This document shows, piece after piece, positions 17,268-25,597 of a stretch of 44,148 nt of DNA (position 1 is the stretch's first letter; every line of letters begins with the position of its first letter). Both the position numbers and the translations under genes were made by a program. The notes under the pieces were generated by a model. That model did not search any database, was not told where the DNA came from, and worked only from the letters and a program-made list of their open reading frames with translations. The stretch comes from CAYYJS01 sp964472315. GTDB taxonomy: Bacteria > Verrucomicrobiota > Kiritimatiellia > UBA8416. The stretch spans positions 1 to 44,148 of the forward strand of contig CAYYJS010000027.1 in assembly GCA_964472315.1 (NCBI GenBank), given 5' to 3'.

Positions 17268-18545
17268 ATGAAACGGATCGTTCAGGCGTGTGTCGCGGGA
17301 GTGTTTGCGAGTGCGTGGACCGGGAGTGCCGTCCTGGCGGCGGATGGCACGCTGCCCGCCGACTGGAACAAGCATTCGGGCGTGTTTCGCGGTCCCGCGG
17401 GGAATGGGCTCTATCCCGATAGCGTCGCGGTGACCGAATGGAACGAGTCCAAGGGGGTGAATATCCTGTGGAAGGCGAAGGTCGGCCTCGGTTGGGCGAG
17501 TCCGATCGTCTGGGGCAACCAGGTCGTCGTGACCTCCGGTTCGTCCTCCGAGCGGATCGTGCATTGCTTCGATGCCGCCTCCGGGAAACCGGTATGGAAG
17601 ACGAGCGTGCCCGCGGCCGAAGGCGCGACCGAGGGGCATGAGCTCGATACGCAGGACGAGCGCTGGAACACGTTGCTGCATGCCGGGGCCACGCCGGCCA
17701 CCAACGGCAAGCAGGTTTTCGCGGTCTTTTCCAACGGACAACTGACGGCCCTCGATCTCGCGACCGGGAAGGTTCTCTGGAGCGTTGTGCTGGGCGATAC
17801 CAGCGGGAACAACTACGGTCTCGACAACTCGCTGCTCGTCTACAAGGACCGCGTCATCGCCGTGTTCGAAGGCGACGCGTCGTTTGTCGCGGCCTACAGC
17901 GCCGAGACCGGCACGGAAGTCTGGAAGACCGCGCGCGGCGGATCGACCTGGGCCTCGCCCGTACTCGTCGGCACGAAGAGCGGCAAGACCCTCGTCGTGC
18001 TGCCCGCCGATCCCAAGGTCACCGCCTGGGACGCCGAAACCGGCAAGGAAGTGTGGGCGGCCGAGGTGCTCACCGGCGGTCCCGAATACTGCGTCGGGCC
18101 GTCGCCCGTCGCCGTCGGCGACCTGATCGCCGTGAACTGCCAGAATTGCGGAATCTTCGGACTCGATGCCGAGACCGGCGCGAAGCGCTGGGGCATCGAG
18201 GAACTGCCGGACGGTGGCGGCTTTCCCGATGGCACCAGCATGGCGACCGATGGAACGCTGCTCTATCAGTACTTCGAGGGCATGCTGACTGTCGTCGACC
18301 CGAAGGCCGGCACGGTGCTTTCCCAAAAGGAATTGGATCAGACCGCGTCGTACGGTTCGCCGGCCGTGATCGGAGGCAACCTCTATCTGATGGCCGGAAG
18401 CGAAATGGTCGTCCTGAAGACCGGCAAGGCGCCGGAAGTCATCGGTACATCCGAGTTGAAGGAATCGACCGAATCGAGTCCGGCCGCCGCGGGCGGCCGT
18501 CTCTTCATCCGTACGGACGACTCGTTGTACGCCATCGGCAAATAG
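17268..18545 (+). CDS. Secreted PQQ-like beta-propeller protein
   Basis: This 425-residue protein begins with a signal peptide (MKRIVQACVAGVFASAWTGS, cleaved after about residue 27). The rest consists of PQQ/quinoprotein-type blades. Each has a repeat of the form DAASGKPVWK, DLATGKVLWS, SAETGTEVWK, DAETGKEVWA or DAETGAKRWG, and these build a seven- to eight-bladed propeller. No haem site or calcium/PQQ dehydrogenase motif is obvious, so it is more likely a periplasmic scaffold or binding protein than an alcohol dehydrogenase. It resembles the outer-membrane assembly protein BamB in fold only. ATG 17268 is chosen over 17259 because GGAGGGA (17253-17259) is well spaced to it and the signal peptide then has a proper basic start. 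Confidence 0.82.
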   Translation: MKRIVQACVAGVFASAWTGSAVLAADGTLPADWNKHSGVFRGPAGNGLYPDSVAVTEWNESKGVNILWKAKVGLGWASPIVWGNQVVVTSGSSSERIVHCFDAASGKPVWKTSVPAAEGATEGHELDTQDERWNTLLHAGATPATNGKQVFAVFSNGQLTALDLATGKVLWSVVLGDTSGNNYGLDNSLLVYKDRVIAVFEGDASFVAAYSAETGTEVWKTARGGSTWASPVLVGTKSGKTLVVLPADPKVTAWDAETGKEVWAAEVLTGGPEYCVGPSPVAVGDLIAVNCQNCGIFGLDAETGAKRWGIEELPDGGGFPDGTSMATDGTLLYQYFEGMLTVVDPKAGTVLSQKELDQTASYGSPAVIGGNLYLMAGSEMVVLKTGKAPEVIGTSELKESTESSPAAAGGRLFIRTDDSLYAIGK

Positions 18546-18625
18546 GAACGACGGCGATCGCGGATACCGGGTTTGTGGGTGCGGACGGTGCGTATGACCC
18601 CGGCGGCGAAGACGACGGAGGTTTC

Positions 18626-19435
18626 ATGCGTGTTCTGTTCTGCAACTGCAGTCACAAGGCGATCGTGCCGGACGCGGTGCGGGTGCCGGTGCTCGCCGCG
18701 CTGGCGGCCGCCGACGATATCGAGCTGACCGCCGTACCGGACCTGTGCGCCTGGGCGGCGGCGCGCGATCCGCGGTTGACCGAGCTGGCGGCCGCGGGCG
18801 ACCTCGCGATCGTGGCCTGCTACCCGCGCGCGGTGCGTTGGCTCCTGCATGCCGCCGGCGTGACGTACGACCCCTCCCGCGTGCGCATGCTGAACATGCG
18901 CACCTCCTCCGCGGAGGAGGTGCTGCGCGGCGTCCTCGGCGATTGTCAGCCCAAGCGGGACGCGGCGTCGGCGCCCGATATGTCGGTCTCCGGGTCCTGG
19001 GTGCCGTGGTTTCCCGTGATCGACTATGACCGTTGCCGGGCCTGCAAGCAGTGTCTGAGCTTCTGCCCGTTCGGCGTGTATGAGGCAGCCGACGACGGAC
19101 GGGTGGTTGTGGCCCACCCCCGCAACTGCAAGAATAACTGCCCGGCCTGCGCGCGCATCTGCCCGGATGTCGCGATCCTGTTTCCCAAGCTGGGCGACGC
19201 GCCGATCAACGGGGCGGATGTGCGCGAGGAGGACGTGCAGCGCTGCCGCGCGGTGCTCGACGAACAGGCGCGCAACGTCGCGGAAGGGGACATTCATGGC
19301 GTCCTCGAACGGCGGAAACTGAAGGCGGCTTACCGCAAGATGGAACGACTGGCGCGCGAGCAGGCCGAACGCGAGCGGACGGCCTGCGTACGTTCGGCGG
19401 ACGAAAGGAACGGTGATGGGACTCCGACTGGTTAA
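18626..19435 (+). CDS. HdrA-like N-terminal domain plus two [4Fe-4S] ferredoxin clusters
   Basis: This is a 269-residue protein. Residues 1-105 (VLFCNCSHKAIVPDAV, VPDLCAWAA, LAIVACYPRAVRWLL) resemble the cysteine-containing N-terminal segment of HdrA-type heterodisulfide reductase proteins. A ferredoxin module follows with C137/C140/C143/C147 (CRACKQCLSFCPFGVY) and C168/C172/C175/C179 (CKNNCPACARIC). The C-terminus is a basic helix. It should be a cytoplasmic electron-transfer partner. ATG 18626 follows ACGGAGG. It is the first gene of a packed operon, and its end overlaps the next radical SAM gene by 20 bp, so it probably supplies reducing power to that enzyme. Exact reaction unknown. Confidence 0.78.
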   Translation: MRVLFCNCSHKAIVPDAVRVPVLAALAAADDIELTAVPDLCAWAAARDPRLTELAAAGDLAIVACYPRAVRWLLHAAGVTYDPSRVRMLNMRTSSAEEVLRGVLGDCQPKRDAASAPDMSVSGSWVPWFPVIDYDRCRACKQCLSFCPFGVYEAADDGRVVVAHPRNCKNNCPACARICPDVAILFPKLGDAPINGADVREEDVQRCRAVLDEQARNVAEGDIHGVLERRKLKAAYRKMERLAREQAERERTACVRSADERNGDGTPTG

Positions 19436-20609
19436 ACGGTTTTTGACGGAGCCGGATCCACGTCTGCTCTGGAAGTTCTGCTACAACTTCGGCTGGAAGG
19501 GCATGCGCGCGGTCAGTCGTTTCAAACGGCGCGTCGCCGTGGGCGATACCTTTCCGGCGTTTGTCTTCATCTCGGTGACCAACGCATGCAACCTGCATTG
19601 CCAGGGATGCTGGGTGACGAAGACCGATCCGCCCGTAGCGCTCGCCCCCGACACGCTGGACGCGATCGTTCGCGCCGGCAAGTCGCAGGGCAGTTGCTTC
19701 TTCGGCATTCTGGGCGGCGAGCCGCTCCTGTATGACGGACTGTTCGACGTGATGGAACGACACGCCGACTGCTATTTCCAGGTCTTTACGAACGGTACGC
19801 TCCTGACCGACGAGGTGGCGCGGAAGATGCGGCGGCTCGGCAACGTGACGCCATTGATCAGCATCGAGGGGCTGGCGGATGTCAGCGATATCCGACGCGG
19901 CGGCACAAACGTGTACGGGCAGGCCGTCGATGCGCTGCGCCGGTGCCGGCGCCACCGGTTGATCGCCGGTGTGGCGACCAGCGTGTGCGCCTCCAACTTC
20001 GACGATCTGGTGACCGAGCGGTTTGTCGAAGACGTGGCGCGGCTGGGCGCCCTGTATGTCTGGTACTACATCTATCGGCCCGTCGGCGCGGCGCCGACGC
20101 CTGAACTGGCGCTGTCGGCCGAACAGATCCGGCAGTTGCGGCGCTTCATCGTGGATATCCGCTTGACCGCGCCGGTGATCGTGGTCGATGCCTATTGGGA
20201 TCACGAGGGCCGCGCGTTGTGTCCGGCGGCCACCGGTATCAGCCACCACATCGGTCCGTCCGGCTTTGTCGAGCCCTGTCCGCCGATCCAGTTCGCCAGG
20301 GACCGCATCGTCGCCGGCTCCGATCCGGCCTCCGTTTTGCGCGGGTCCGAGTTCCTGGCACGGTTTCGCGAGATGGCGGCGGCGCGGACGCGCGGGTGCA
20401 TTCTGCTGGACAACCCGGCCGCCCTGCGTGCATTCATGCAGGAAAGCGGCGCGACCGATTCGTCGGGCCGCGGTTCGGGGTTGGCCGAACTGGGTGCGAT
20501 GACCGTGCTTCCCAGTCACGATATGGCCGGCGCGGAGATTCCGGAACGGTGTCCCGCGTACCGGTTCGCCAAGAAGCATTGGTTTTTCGGGTTTGGAGCC
20601 TACGGGTAA
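19416..20609 (+). CDS. Radical SAM enzyme (HpnH/SPASM-like)
   Basis: This 397-residue protein carries the canonical cluster C58/C62/C65 in NACNLHCQGCW, then FFGILGGEPLLYDGL and LISIEGLADVSDIRRG. Extra cysteines near the C-terminus (ALCPAATG, VEPCPP, RGCILLD, ERCPAYRF) could bind an auxiliary cluster. The arrangement recalls HpnH-type and SPASM-domain enzymes. ATG 19416 is preferred over GTG 19413 for spacing from AAAGGAA. It overlaps the upstream ferredoxin gene by 20 bp and is 5 bp from the DUF116-prenyl synthase gene. The neighbourhood suggests chemistry on an isoprenoid lipid; substrate unproven. Confidence 0.8.
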   Translation: MGLRLVKRFLTEPDPRLLWKFCYNFGWKGMRAVSRFKRRVAVGDTFPAFVFISVTNACNLHCQGCWVTKTDPPVALAPDTLDAIVRAGKSQGSCFFGILGGEPLLYDGLFDVMERHADCYFQVFTNGTLLTDEVARKMRRLGNVTPLISIEGLADVSDIRRGGTNVYGQAVDALRRCRRHRLIAGVATSVCASNFDDLVTERFVEDVARLGALYVWYYIYRPVGAAPTPELALSAEQIRQLRRFIVDIRLTAPVIVVDAYWDHEGRALCPAATGISHHIGPSGFVEPCPPIQFARDRIVAGSDPASVLRGSEFLARFREMAAARTRGCILLDNPAALRAFMQESGATDSSGRGSGLAELGAMTVLPSHDMAGAEIPERCPAYRFAKKHWFFGFGAYG

Positions 20610-20614
20610 TACGG

Positions 20615-22267
20615 ATGTCACCGATTAACACAGATGGCGCCGCGGTGTCGGTCAACGCGGAGGACCGGGCGAAAGCCGGTGCTTTCTTCGTGCCGACATC
20701 GACGGCCGACTGGGATCGCCTGGCGGCGCGGGTCGACGCTTTCGTGGAGGCGGAGGGACTCGTGCCGCCGTTGACCTACGACGAGCTTGCCGCCGCGGCG
20801 CAGCGGCTGCTCGCGGGCGACGGGCTCACCCCGAAGCACCGCGAGTTCCTCATGGTTATGATCAACAACGCCATCTGGCGCGATGTCGTGGCCGCGATTC
20901 CCTTCGCCCGGCGCACGCTCCTGCTGCCGCCATGCCTGCGGTCGAGCACGGCGTGCCCGGCCGAAGCGGACGAGTACGGACTGCTGTGCGAGCAGTGCGG
21001 GGCGTGCTGTATCGGAGCGCTCTCGCAGCGCGCGGAAGAGCTGGGTTACGCGGTGCTCGTCGCCGAAGGCACGAGTCTCGTCGGACGCCTCATCGCCCAG
21101 GGGCAGATCGACGCCGTCATCGGCGTGAGCTGCATGCCGTCGCTCGAGCGCACGTTCCCGCACATGTCGGCCCGGGCCATTCCCGGCATCGCCGTGCCGC
21201 TGCTCGTCGAAGGGTGCGAGGATACGCAGGTCTACGTGGACTGGGTGCGGGCCGCGATCGAGAGGTACGCGGACAACGGCGTTCGCTTTGTCGACCTCAA
21301 GGCGGTCCACGCCGAGGTGCAGTCATGGTTCGAGCCGGGCGCGTTGCGCGAACTGCTCGGGGTCGGCGATTCGGAGACCGAGAGGATCGCGATCGACTGG
21401 CTGGAACAGTCGGGGAAACGCTGGCGGCCTTTCCTGGTCGTGGCGGTCTACATGGCCATGTGCGATGCCGAACTCGGCCGCCTGCCGCTGCCGATCCGCC
21501 GGCTCGCCGTGGCTGTCGAATGCATCCACAAGGCGTCGCTGATCTACGACGACATCCAGGATGACGACGCGTGCCGGTACGGTGCGGAGACCGTGCACGA
21601 GACGCACGGCATCCCCGTGGCGCTGACCAGCGGTCTCTTTCTGCTCGGGTTGGGCTACCGCCTGATCGCCGACTGCGGGGCCGACCCGGCCCGGTGCGCG
21701 GCCATGATCGCGCTGGCGACCCGGGGCCACTGCGACCTGTGCCTGGGGCAGGGCGCCGAACTGTGCTGGATGCGCAAGCCGACGCCCCTGTCCGCCGAGG
21801 CCGTGCTCGAGATCTTCCGCTTCAAGACGGCGCCTTCGTTCGACGTCGTCTTCCGTCTCGGCGCGATCTGCGCCGGGGTCGACGACGAAACGCAGGCGAT
21901 TCTCCGCGGGTACAGCCAGGCGGTCGGCGTCGCGTATCAGATTCAGGATGACCTCGACGATTTCACGCGTGATGGCGATGTGGATGACGTGCGGTCCCGG
22001 CGCCCGTCGATCGTCATCGCGCTGGCGCACGAGCGCTCCGCGGGCGAGGACCGCGCGCTGGTCGAGGAAGCCTGGTGTCGGGGCGGCGATGCGCTGTTGC
22101 CGGATCGTGTGCGCGCCATCATCGGTACGACCGGCGCCGACGAGGCCGCGCGGGGACTGCTCGACCGGTACAAAGGCATGGCGCTGGCCGCGGTCGCCGG
22201 ACTGAAGAACCGCGACCTCAAGATCCTGCTGCACCGGATCGTGGGGATGCTGTTCAAGCAGCGATGA
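20615..22267 (+). CDS. Fusion of DUF116 and polyprenyl diphosphate synthase
   Basis: This is a 550-residue two-domain protein. Residues ~45-225 match DUF116: a cysteine set in TACPAEADEYGLLCEQCGAC, then ELGYAVLVAEGTSLVGRLI and DAVIGVSCMPSLE. That domain is found with radical SAM enzymes and probably binds a metal or cluster. Residues ~245-550 are a trans-isoprenyl diphosphate synthase with both aspartate-rich motifs intact, D312-D316 in YDDIQDDD and D445-D449 in QIQDDLDD. Chain length cannot be read with certainty. The fusion joins prenyl elongation physically to a redox-type domain. The start at 20615 has a poor ribosome site, so coupling to the upstream gene is likely. The stop overlaps the waaA start (ATGA). 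Confidence 0.85.
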   Translation: MSPINTDGAAVSVNAEDRAKAGAFFVPTSTADWDRLAARVDAFVEAEGLVPPLTYDELAAAAQRLLAGDGLTPKHREFLMVMINNAIWRDVVAAIPFARRTLLLPPCLRSSTACPAEADEYGLLCEQCGACCIGALSQRAEELGYAVLVAEGTSLVGRLIAQGQIDAVIGVSCMPSLERTFPHMSARAIPGIAVPLLVEGCEDTQVYVDWVRAAIERYADNGVRFVDLKAVHAEVQSWFEPGALRELLGVGDSETERIAIDWLEQSGKRWRPFLVVAVYMAMCDAELGRLPLPIRRLAVAVECIHKASLIYDDIQDDDACRYGAETVHETHGIPVALTSGLFLLGLGYRLIADCGADPARCAAMIALATRGHCDLCLGQGAELCWMRKPTPLSAEAVLEIFRFKTAPSFDVVFRLGAICAGVDDETQAILRGYSQAVGVAYQIQDDLDDFTRDGDVDDVRSRRPSIVIALAHERSAGEDRALVEEAWCRGGDALLPDRVRAIIGTTGADEAARGLLDRYKGMALAAVAGLKNRDLKILLHRIVGMLFKQR

Positions 22268-23568
22268 AGTGGTTCCTGTACAACGCCGTGTTTCTGGTCG
22301 GCTACGTGCTGCTGCTGCCGCGCTTCCTGGCGCGGATGGCACGACGCGGGGGCTATGGTCCCGGGTTCCTGCAACGGTTCGGCGTCTACCCGGCGTCGGT
22401 CGCCGCGCGTCTGGCGGGCCATCGTCCGGTCTGGGTGCATGCGGTCAGCGTCGGCGAAGTGGCCGTCGCCGGCAAGTTCATGCGTGCGCTGCGGGCCGCG
22501 CTTCCGGACGTGCGATTCGTGCTGACGGTGACGACATCGACCGGGCACACCGTGGCGCGCCGGGAGCTTGGCGAGGGGGATGTGTTGCTATACTTCCCCG
22601 TGGATTTCCCCTGGATTGTCCGGCGGGTCGTTCGCCTGCTGCATCCGGCGGCGCTCATTCTGGCGGAGGGGGAGCTGTGGCCGAATCTCATCCGACGGCT
22701 GGCGCGGCACGGCATCCCGGTTGCCGTCGTCAACGGACGCCTCTCCGCCGCCTCGTTCCGCGGCTATCGCCGCGTGCGCTGGTTCTTCCGCGATGTCGCC
22801 AACCAGGTGTCGCTTTTCCTGGTGCAGTCCGAGATCGACCGCGAGCGCCTGACGGCGCTCGGCACGGATCCGTCGCGCGTGCATGTGGTCGGGTCGGCGA
22901 AGTATGACGTGGCCGACGCGCCGGCCGGCGTCGAGGCGCCCGCGCGGGCGGTCTTGCGGCAGGTCGGGATCGGCGACGCGTGCGGCCTGCTTGTCGGCGG
23001 GAGCACCTGGCCGGGGGAGGAAGCCGCGCTGCTGGACGCCTGGCGGCGGGTTCGCGCCGTGCGCGGCGATGTGCGCCTCGTGCTCGTGCCGCGGCATGCC
23101 GAGCGGCGCAACGAAATCGAGACGCTGCTGAAAGCGGCGGGCGTGCGCTACGCGAAGCGCAGCGATCCGGCGCGCGCGCCGGTGGCGGATGCGGAGGTCC
23201 TGCTCGTGGACTCGACCGGCGAGTTGATGGGCTTCTACGCGGTGGCGGACGTGGTGTTCGTCGGGAAGTCGCTGGGCGATAACGAGGGCGGGCAGAACTT
23301 CATCGAGCCGGCGCTCCTCGGCAAGCCGATTGTGGTCGGGCCGCATCTGGAGAACTTTCCCGGCGTCAGCGCGGACTTCGTGTCCGCCAATGCCTTTGTC
23401 CAGGTTCCGGATGCGGAGGCGCTGGCCGGCGCGGTACAGTCCCTGTACGCCGATCCCGCGGCCGCCCGTGCGCTCGGCGAACGCGCCCGGACGCTGGTCA
23501 TGCGGCAGCGCGGCGTCATCGCCCGCGGGGTTACGCTGCTGTTGCCCATCCTCGCCCCGCGAGGATAG
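22264..23568 (+). CDS. waaA: 3-deoxy-D-manno-octulosonic acid (Kdo) transferase
   Basis: This 434-residue GT30-family enzyme transfers Kdo from CMP-Kdo to lipid A precursor at the inner membrane. It has an N-terminal membrane anchor (WFLYNAVFLVGYVLLLPRFL), then VWVHAVSVGEV with the catalytic glutamate. FVLTVTTSTGHTVARR, ALILAEGELWPNLIRR and the C-terminal VFVGKSL, GGQNFIEPALLGKPIVVGPH complete the match. Length is normal. ATGA overlap with the prenyl synthase gene places it as the last gene of the operon. It shows that the organism makes Kdo-containing lipopolysaccharide. Its 3' end overlaps the convergent phosphatase by 38 bp. Confidence 0.93.
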   Translation: MKWFLYNAVFLVGYVLLLPRFLARMARRGGYGPGFLQRFGVYPASVAARLAGHRPVWVHAVSVGEVAVAGKFMRALRAALPDVRFVLTVTTSTGHTVARRELGEGDVLLYFPVDFPWIVRRVVRLLHPAALILAEGELWPNLIRRLARHGIPVAVVNGRLSAASFRGYRRVRWFFRDVANQVSLFLVQSEIDRERLTALGTDPSRVHVVGSAKYDVADAPAGVEAPARAVLRQVGIGDACGLLVGGSTWPGEEAALLDAWRRVRAVRGDVRLVLVPRHAERRNEIETLLKAAGVRYAKRSDPARAPVADAEVLLVDSTGELMGFYAVADVVFVGKSLGDNEGGQNFIEPALLGKPIVVGPHLENFPGVSADFVSANAFVQVPDAEALAGAVQSLYADPAAARALGERARTLVMRQRGVIARGVTLLLPILAPRG

Positions 23569-24199
23569 GCAGGAGTTCCCCGGCGGCGTCGAGTATGTGG
23601 CGGGTGTCCGCTTCGAGACGGCCGCGGTGCTGGTGCCCGGAGGCGATGAGGAGGTGACGGCACCCGAGCGCCTCGGCGACCTCCACGTCGTGCCGCGTGT
23701 CGCCGATCAGGAGGACGGCAGTCGGCTCGATGCCGAGGTCGGTCATCAGCGCGTGTCCCTGATCCAGTTTGGAGGCGGCGTGCAGGTTGTCGAGACCGCG
23801 GACATGCGTGAAGTACTGCCGGATACGGTGGCGGTGCAGCATGTCTTCGAGGATGGATCGCTCGCACGCCGACAGAATCGACATGCCCATGGCGCCCTGT
23901 CGCAGGGTATCGAGGACTTCCGGTATGCCGGTATGGAGCGGCGCCGTGCGCGCCGTCTCGGCGTAGTGCCCGTGAAACTCGCGGGCTATGGCATCCCAGT
24001 CCTCCCGGTCGAGGGCGAACCCGAGCCGACGGTAGTAGGACTTCACGGGGAAGTCGAAGACCGCGCGGTAGGTTTCGCGCGTGATGAGCGGCAATGCGCG
24101 GGCGAGCAGCATGCGGTTGATGGCGTCGATGCAGGCGTCGACATCGTCCAGCAGCGTGCCGTTCCAGTCCCAGATGACATGTTTGACGATGGTGGTCAT
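23531..24199 (-). CDS. HAD-superfamily phosphatase (phosphoglycolate phosphatase-like)
   Basis: This 222-residue protein has HAD motif I as IWDWNGTLLDD with nucleophile Asp11; the usual second Asp is Asn13, which is common in this subfamily. Motif II is in MSILSACE, the motif III Lys in ASKLDQGHAL, and motif IV is LLIGDTRHDVEVA. The helical cap lies at about 20-90. It is probably a small-metabolite phosphatase; phosphoglycolate or a nucleotide are the usual guesses. It converges with waaA with a 38-bp overlap and is divergent from the sigma-factor gene. Confidence 0.82.
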   Translation of the reverse strand: MTTIVKHVIWDWNGTLLDDVDACIDAINRMLLARALPLITRETYRAVFDFPVKSYYRRLGFALDREDWDAIAREFHGHYAETARTAPLHTGIPEVLDTLRQGAMGMSILSACERSILEDMLHRHRIRQYFTHVRGLDNLHAASKLDQGHALMTDLGIEPTAVLLIGDTRHDVEVAEALGCRHLLIASGHQHRGRLEADTRHILDAAGELLPILAGRGWATAA

Positions 24200-24334
24200 A
24201 CGGAGAGAGTCTACCGCGCGTCGCCCGCCGCGTCGAACATCGAGTTCGGACTAAGGTTCGCCGGACGGCGCACGTTCTGGTAAATGACTGGCGGCAGTGG
24301 TACGAACGTGTGGCGCGGGAGGCGTGTGTACGGT

Positions 24335-24880
24335 ATGTCGGACGAGGCAAAGCAGTCGCGGGCGGATCGTCTGGCGGCGTTCGATGCCCTCGTGGTTGCC
24401 TACGAAGCCCGCCTGCTGCGCTACACGGCGCGCCTGGTCGCCGATCGGAACGCCGCGCAGGATGTGGTTCAGGATACCTTCATCCGCCTGCATCGGAAGT
24501 GGCAGGAACCGATGGAGGACAGTCCGAAGCTGGCGAGCTGGCTGTACCGCGTGGCGCACAACCGCGCCGTGGATCACGTGCGCCGGATGGCGCGTCGACA
24601 GGACCTGCACACGCGCCACGCCGAGGAACAGCCGGAGCACGTCCTGCCGGACCGCGGCGAGGCTTTTCGGATCAGCGATGCCGCCGGTCAGGCCGTCACG
24701 GCGCTCAAGTCCCTGAGTCTGCGCGAACAACAACTTGTCATTCTGAAGGTCTACGAGGAGAAGTCGTACAAGGAGATCAGCGATATCACCGGTCTGAAAA
24801 CCGGCAATGTGGGCTATATCCTGCACCATGCCATGCGGAAGATGGCCGCCCAGATGCAGCGAGGCGGAAACCATGAGTAA
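24335..24880 (+). CDS. ECF-type RNA polymerase sigma factor
   Basis: This 181-residue protein has region 2 as FDALVVAYEARLLRYTARLV and AQDVVQDTFIRLHRKW, WLYRVAHNRAVDHVRR after it, and region 4 as LSLREQQLVILKVYEEKSYKEI and TGLKTGNVGYILHHAMRKM. It would direct polymerase to a small stress or envelope regulon. ATG 24335 (MSDEAK) is preferred over 24284 because a GGGAGG precedes it and homology starts there. It overlaps the anti-sigma gene by 8 bp. The next transcription unit encodes envelope proteins A2M and PBP1C, whose upstream region has repeated TGTCAC boxes, a possible target. Confidence 0.88.
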   Translation: MSDEAKQSRADRLAAFDALVVAYEARLLRYTARLVADRNAAQDVVQDTFIRLHRKWQEPMEDSPKLASWLYRVAHNRAVDHVRRMARRQDLHTRHAEEQPEHVLPDRGEAFRISDAAGQAVTALKSLSLREQQLVILKVYEEKSYKEISDITGLKTGNVGYILHHAMRKMAAQMQRGGNHE

Positions 24881-25439
24881 GCATCCCAAAAGCTCCCCGC
24901 CGCCCGCCGCGGCGAACGGCGGCGCGCCCGCGATCTGCGACGAGATCCGCGAGGTGTTGTTCGAGTATATGACGCATGAACTCGGCGACGCCCCTTCGGC
25001 GCTCGTGCGCGAGCACCTCCGGCGGTGCGCCGGCTGCCGGGCCGAGGCCGCCGCGATCAAGGGCACGCTCGACGCGCTGCGCGGCGCCGACGCCGCCGCG
25101 CCCGCCGCGCCCGATCATCTCTCCGCGGATCACCGCAAGCGGCTGCATTGGGCCATCATGCATCCGGTGCTGCATGGGATCGGCGAGCACCATCGCTTCG
25201 TCGCGGTCGTTATCGCCCTGGTTGTCATTGCGGCGGTGGCGTTCGCGGTCCGCAACGCCGCGCTCTTCAAGATCGACGATCCCGATCCCGGTATCCCCAT
25301 CTGGAAGATATTCAAGAGTGGCGCGCTGCCTGAACTTGTCGAGCGCGAGCGTCAGAAGGCGCTGGAAGCCGAGGGAGGCTCGCTTCCGCCGCCGCCCGCT
25401 GGCGTATCCGCGCCGGATCGCCCGCCGCCCGCCGAGTGA
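24873..25439 (+). CDS. Anti-sigma factor with zinc finger and one membrane segment
   Basis: This is a 188-residue protein. A zf-HC2/ZAS-type finger in VREHLRRCAGCRAEAA gives the HxxxCxxC ligands near residue 50. A single transmembrane helix follows (FVAVVIALVVIAAVAFAV, about 110-128), with a proline-rich extracytoplasmic tail. This is the standard layout of a membrane anti-sigma factor that sequesters its ECF sigma factor until an envelope signal arrives. The 8-bp overlap with the sigma gene supports the pairing. The tail is short and has no recognisable sensor domain. Confidence 0.85.
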   Translation: MSKHPKSSPPPAAANGGAPAICDEIREVLFEYMTHELGDAPSALVREHLRRCAGCRAEAAAIKGTLDALRGADAAAPAAPDHLSADHRKRLHWAIMHPVLHGIGEHHRFVAVVIALVVIAAVAFAVRNAALFKIDDPDPGIPIWKIFKSGALPELVERERQKALEAEGGSLPPPPAGVSAPDRPPPAE

Positions 25440-25481
25440 GCCGCCGGCATTTCTTGCCCCCCGCCGCCGTCGCCGCAATCT

Positions 25482-25533
25482 TGTCACGGTCTTTCCTCCA
25501 TGTTGTCACACGTCTGTCACACGCGTCTGTCAC
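25482..25533 (+). promoter_or_regulatory. Four TGTCAC boxes upstream of the A2M gene
   Basis: TGTCAC occurs at 25482, 25504, 25515 and 25528, all in the same orientation, with spacings of 22, 11 and 13 bp, close to helical turns. They lie between the anti-sigma stop and ATG 25598. They could be operator half-sites or -35-like elements for the adjacent ECF sigma factor. Seen in sequence; role inferred. Confidence 0.45.
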
Positions 25534-25597
25534 GGTAGACGCCAGGTAGATGCCGGTCCGTCGGGGCCCGGCGCGCCGACAGGCGGGAGGTGTGACA

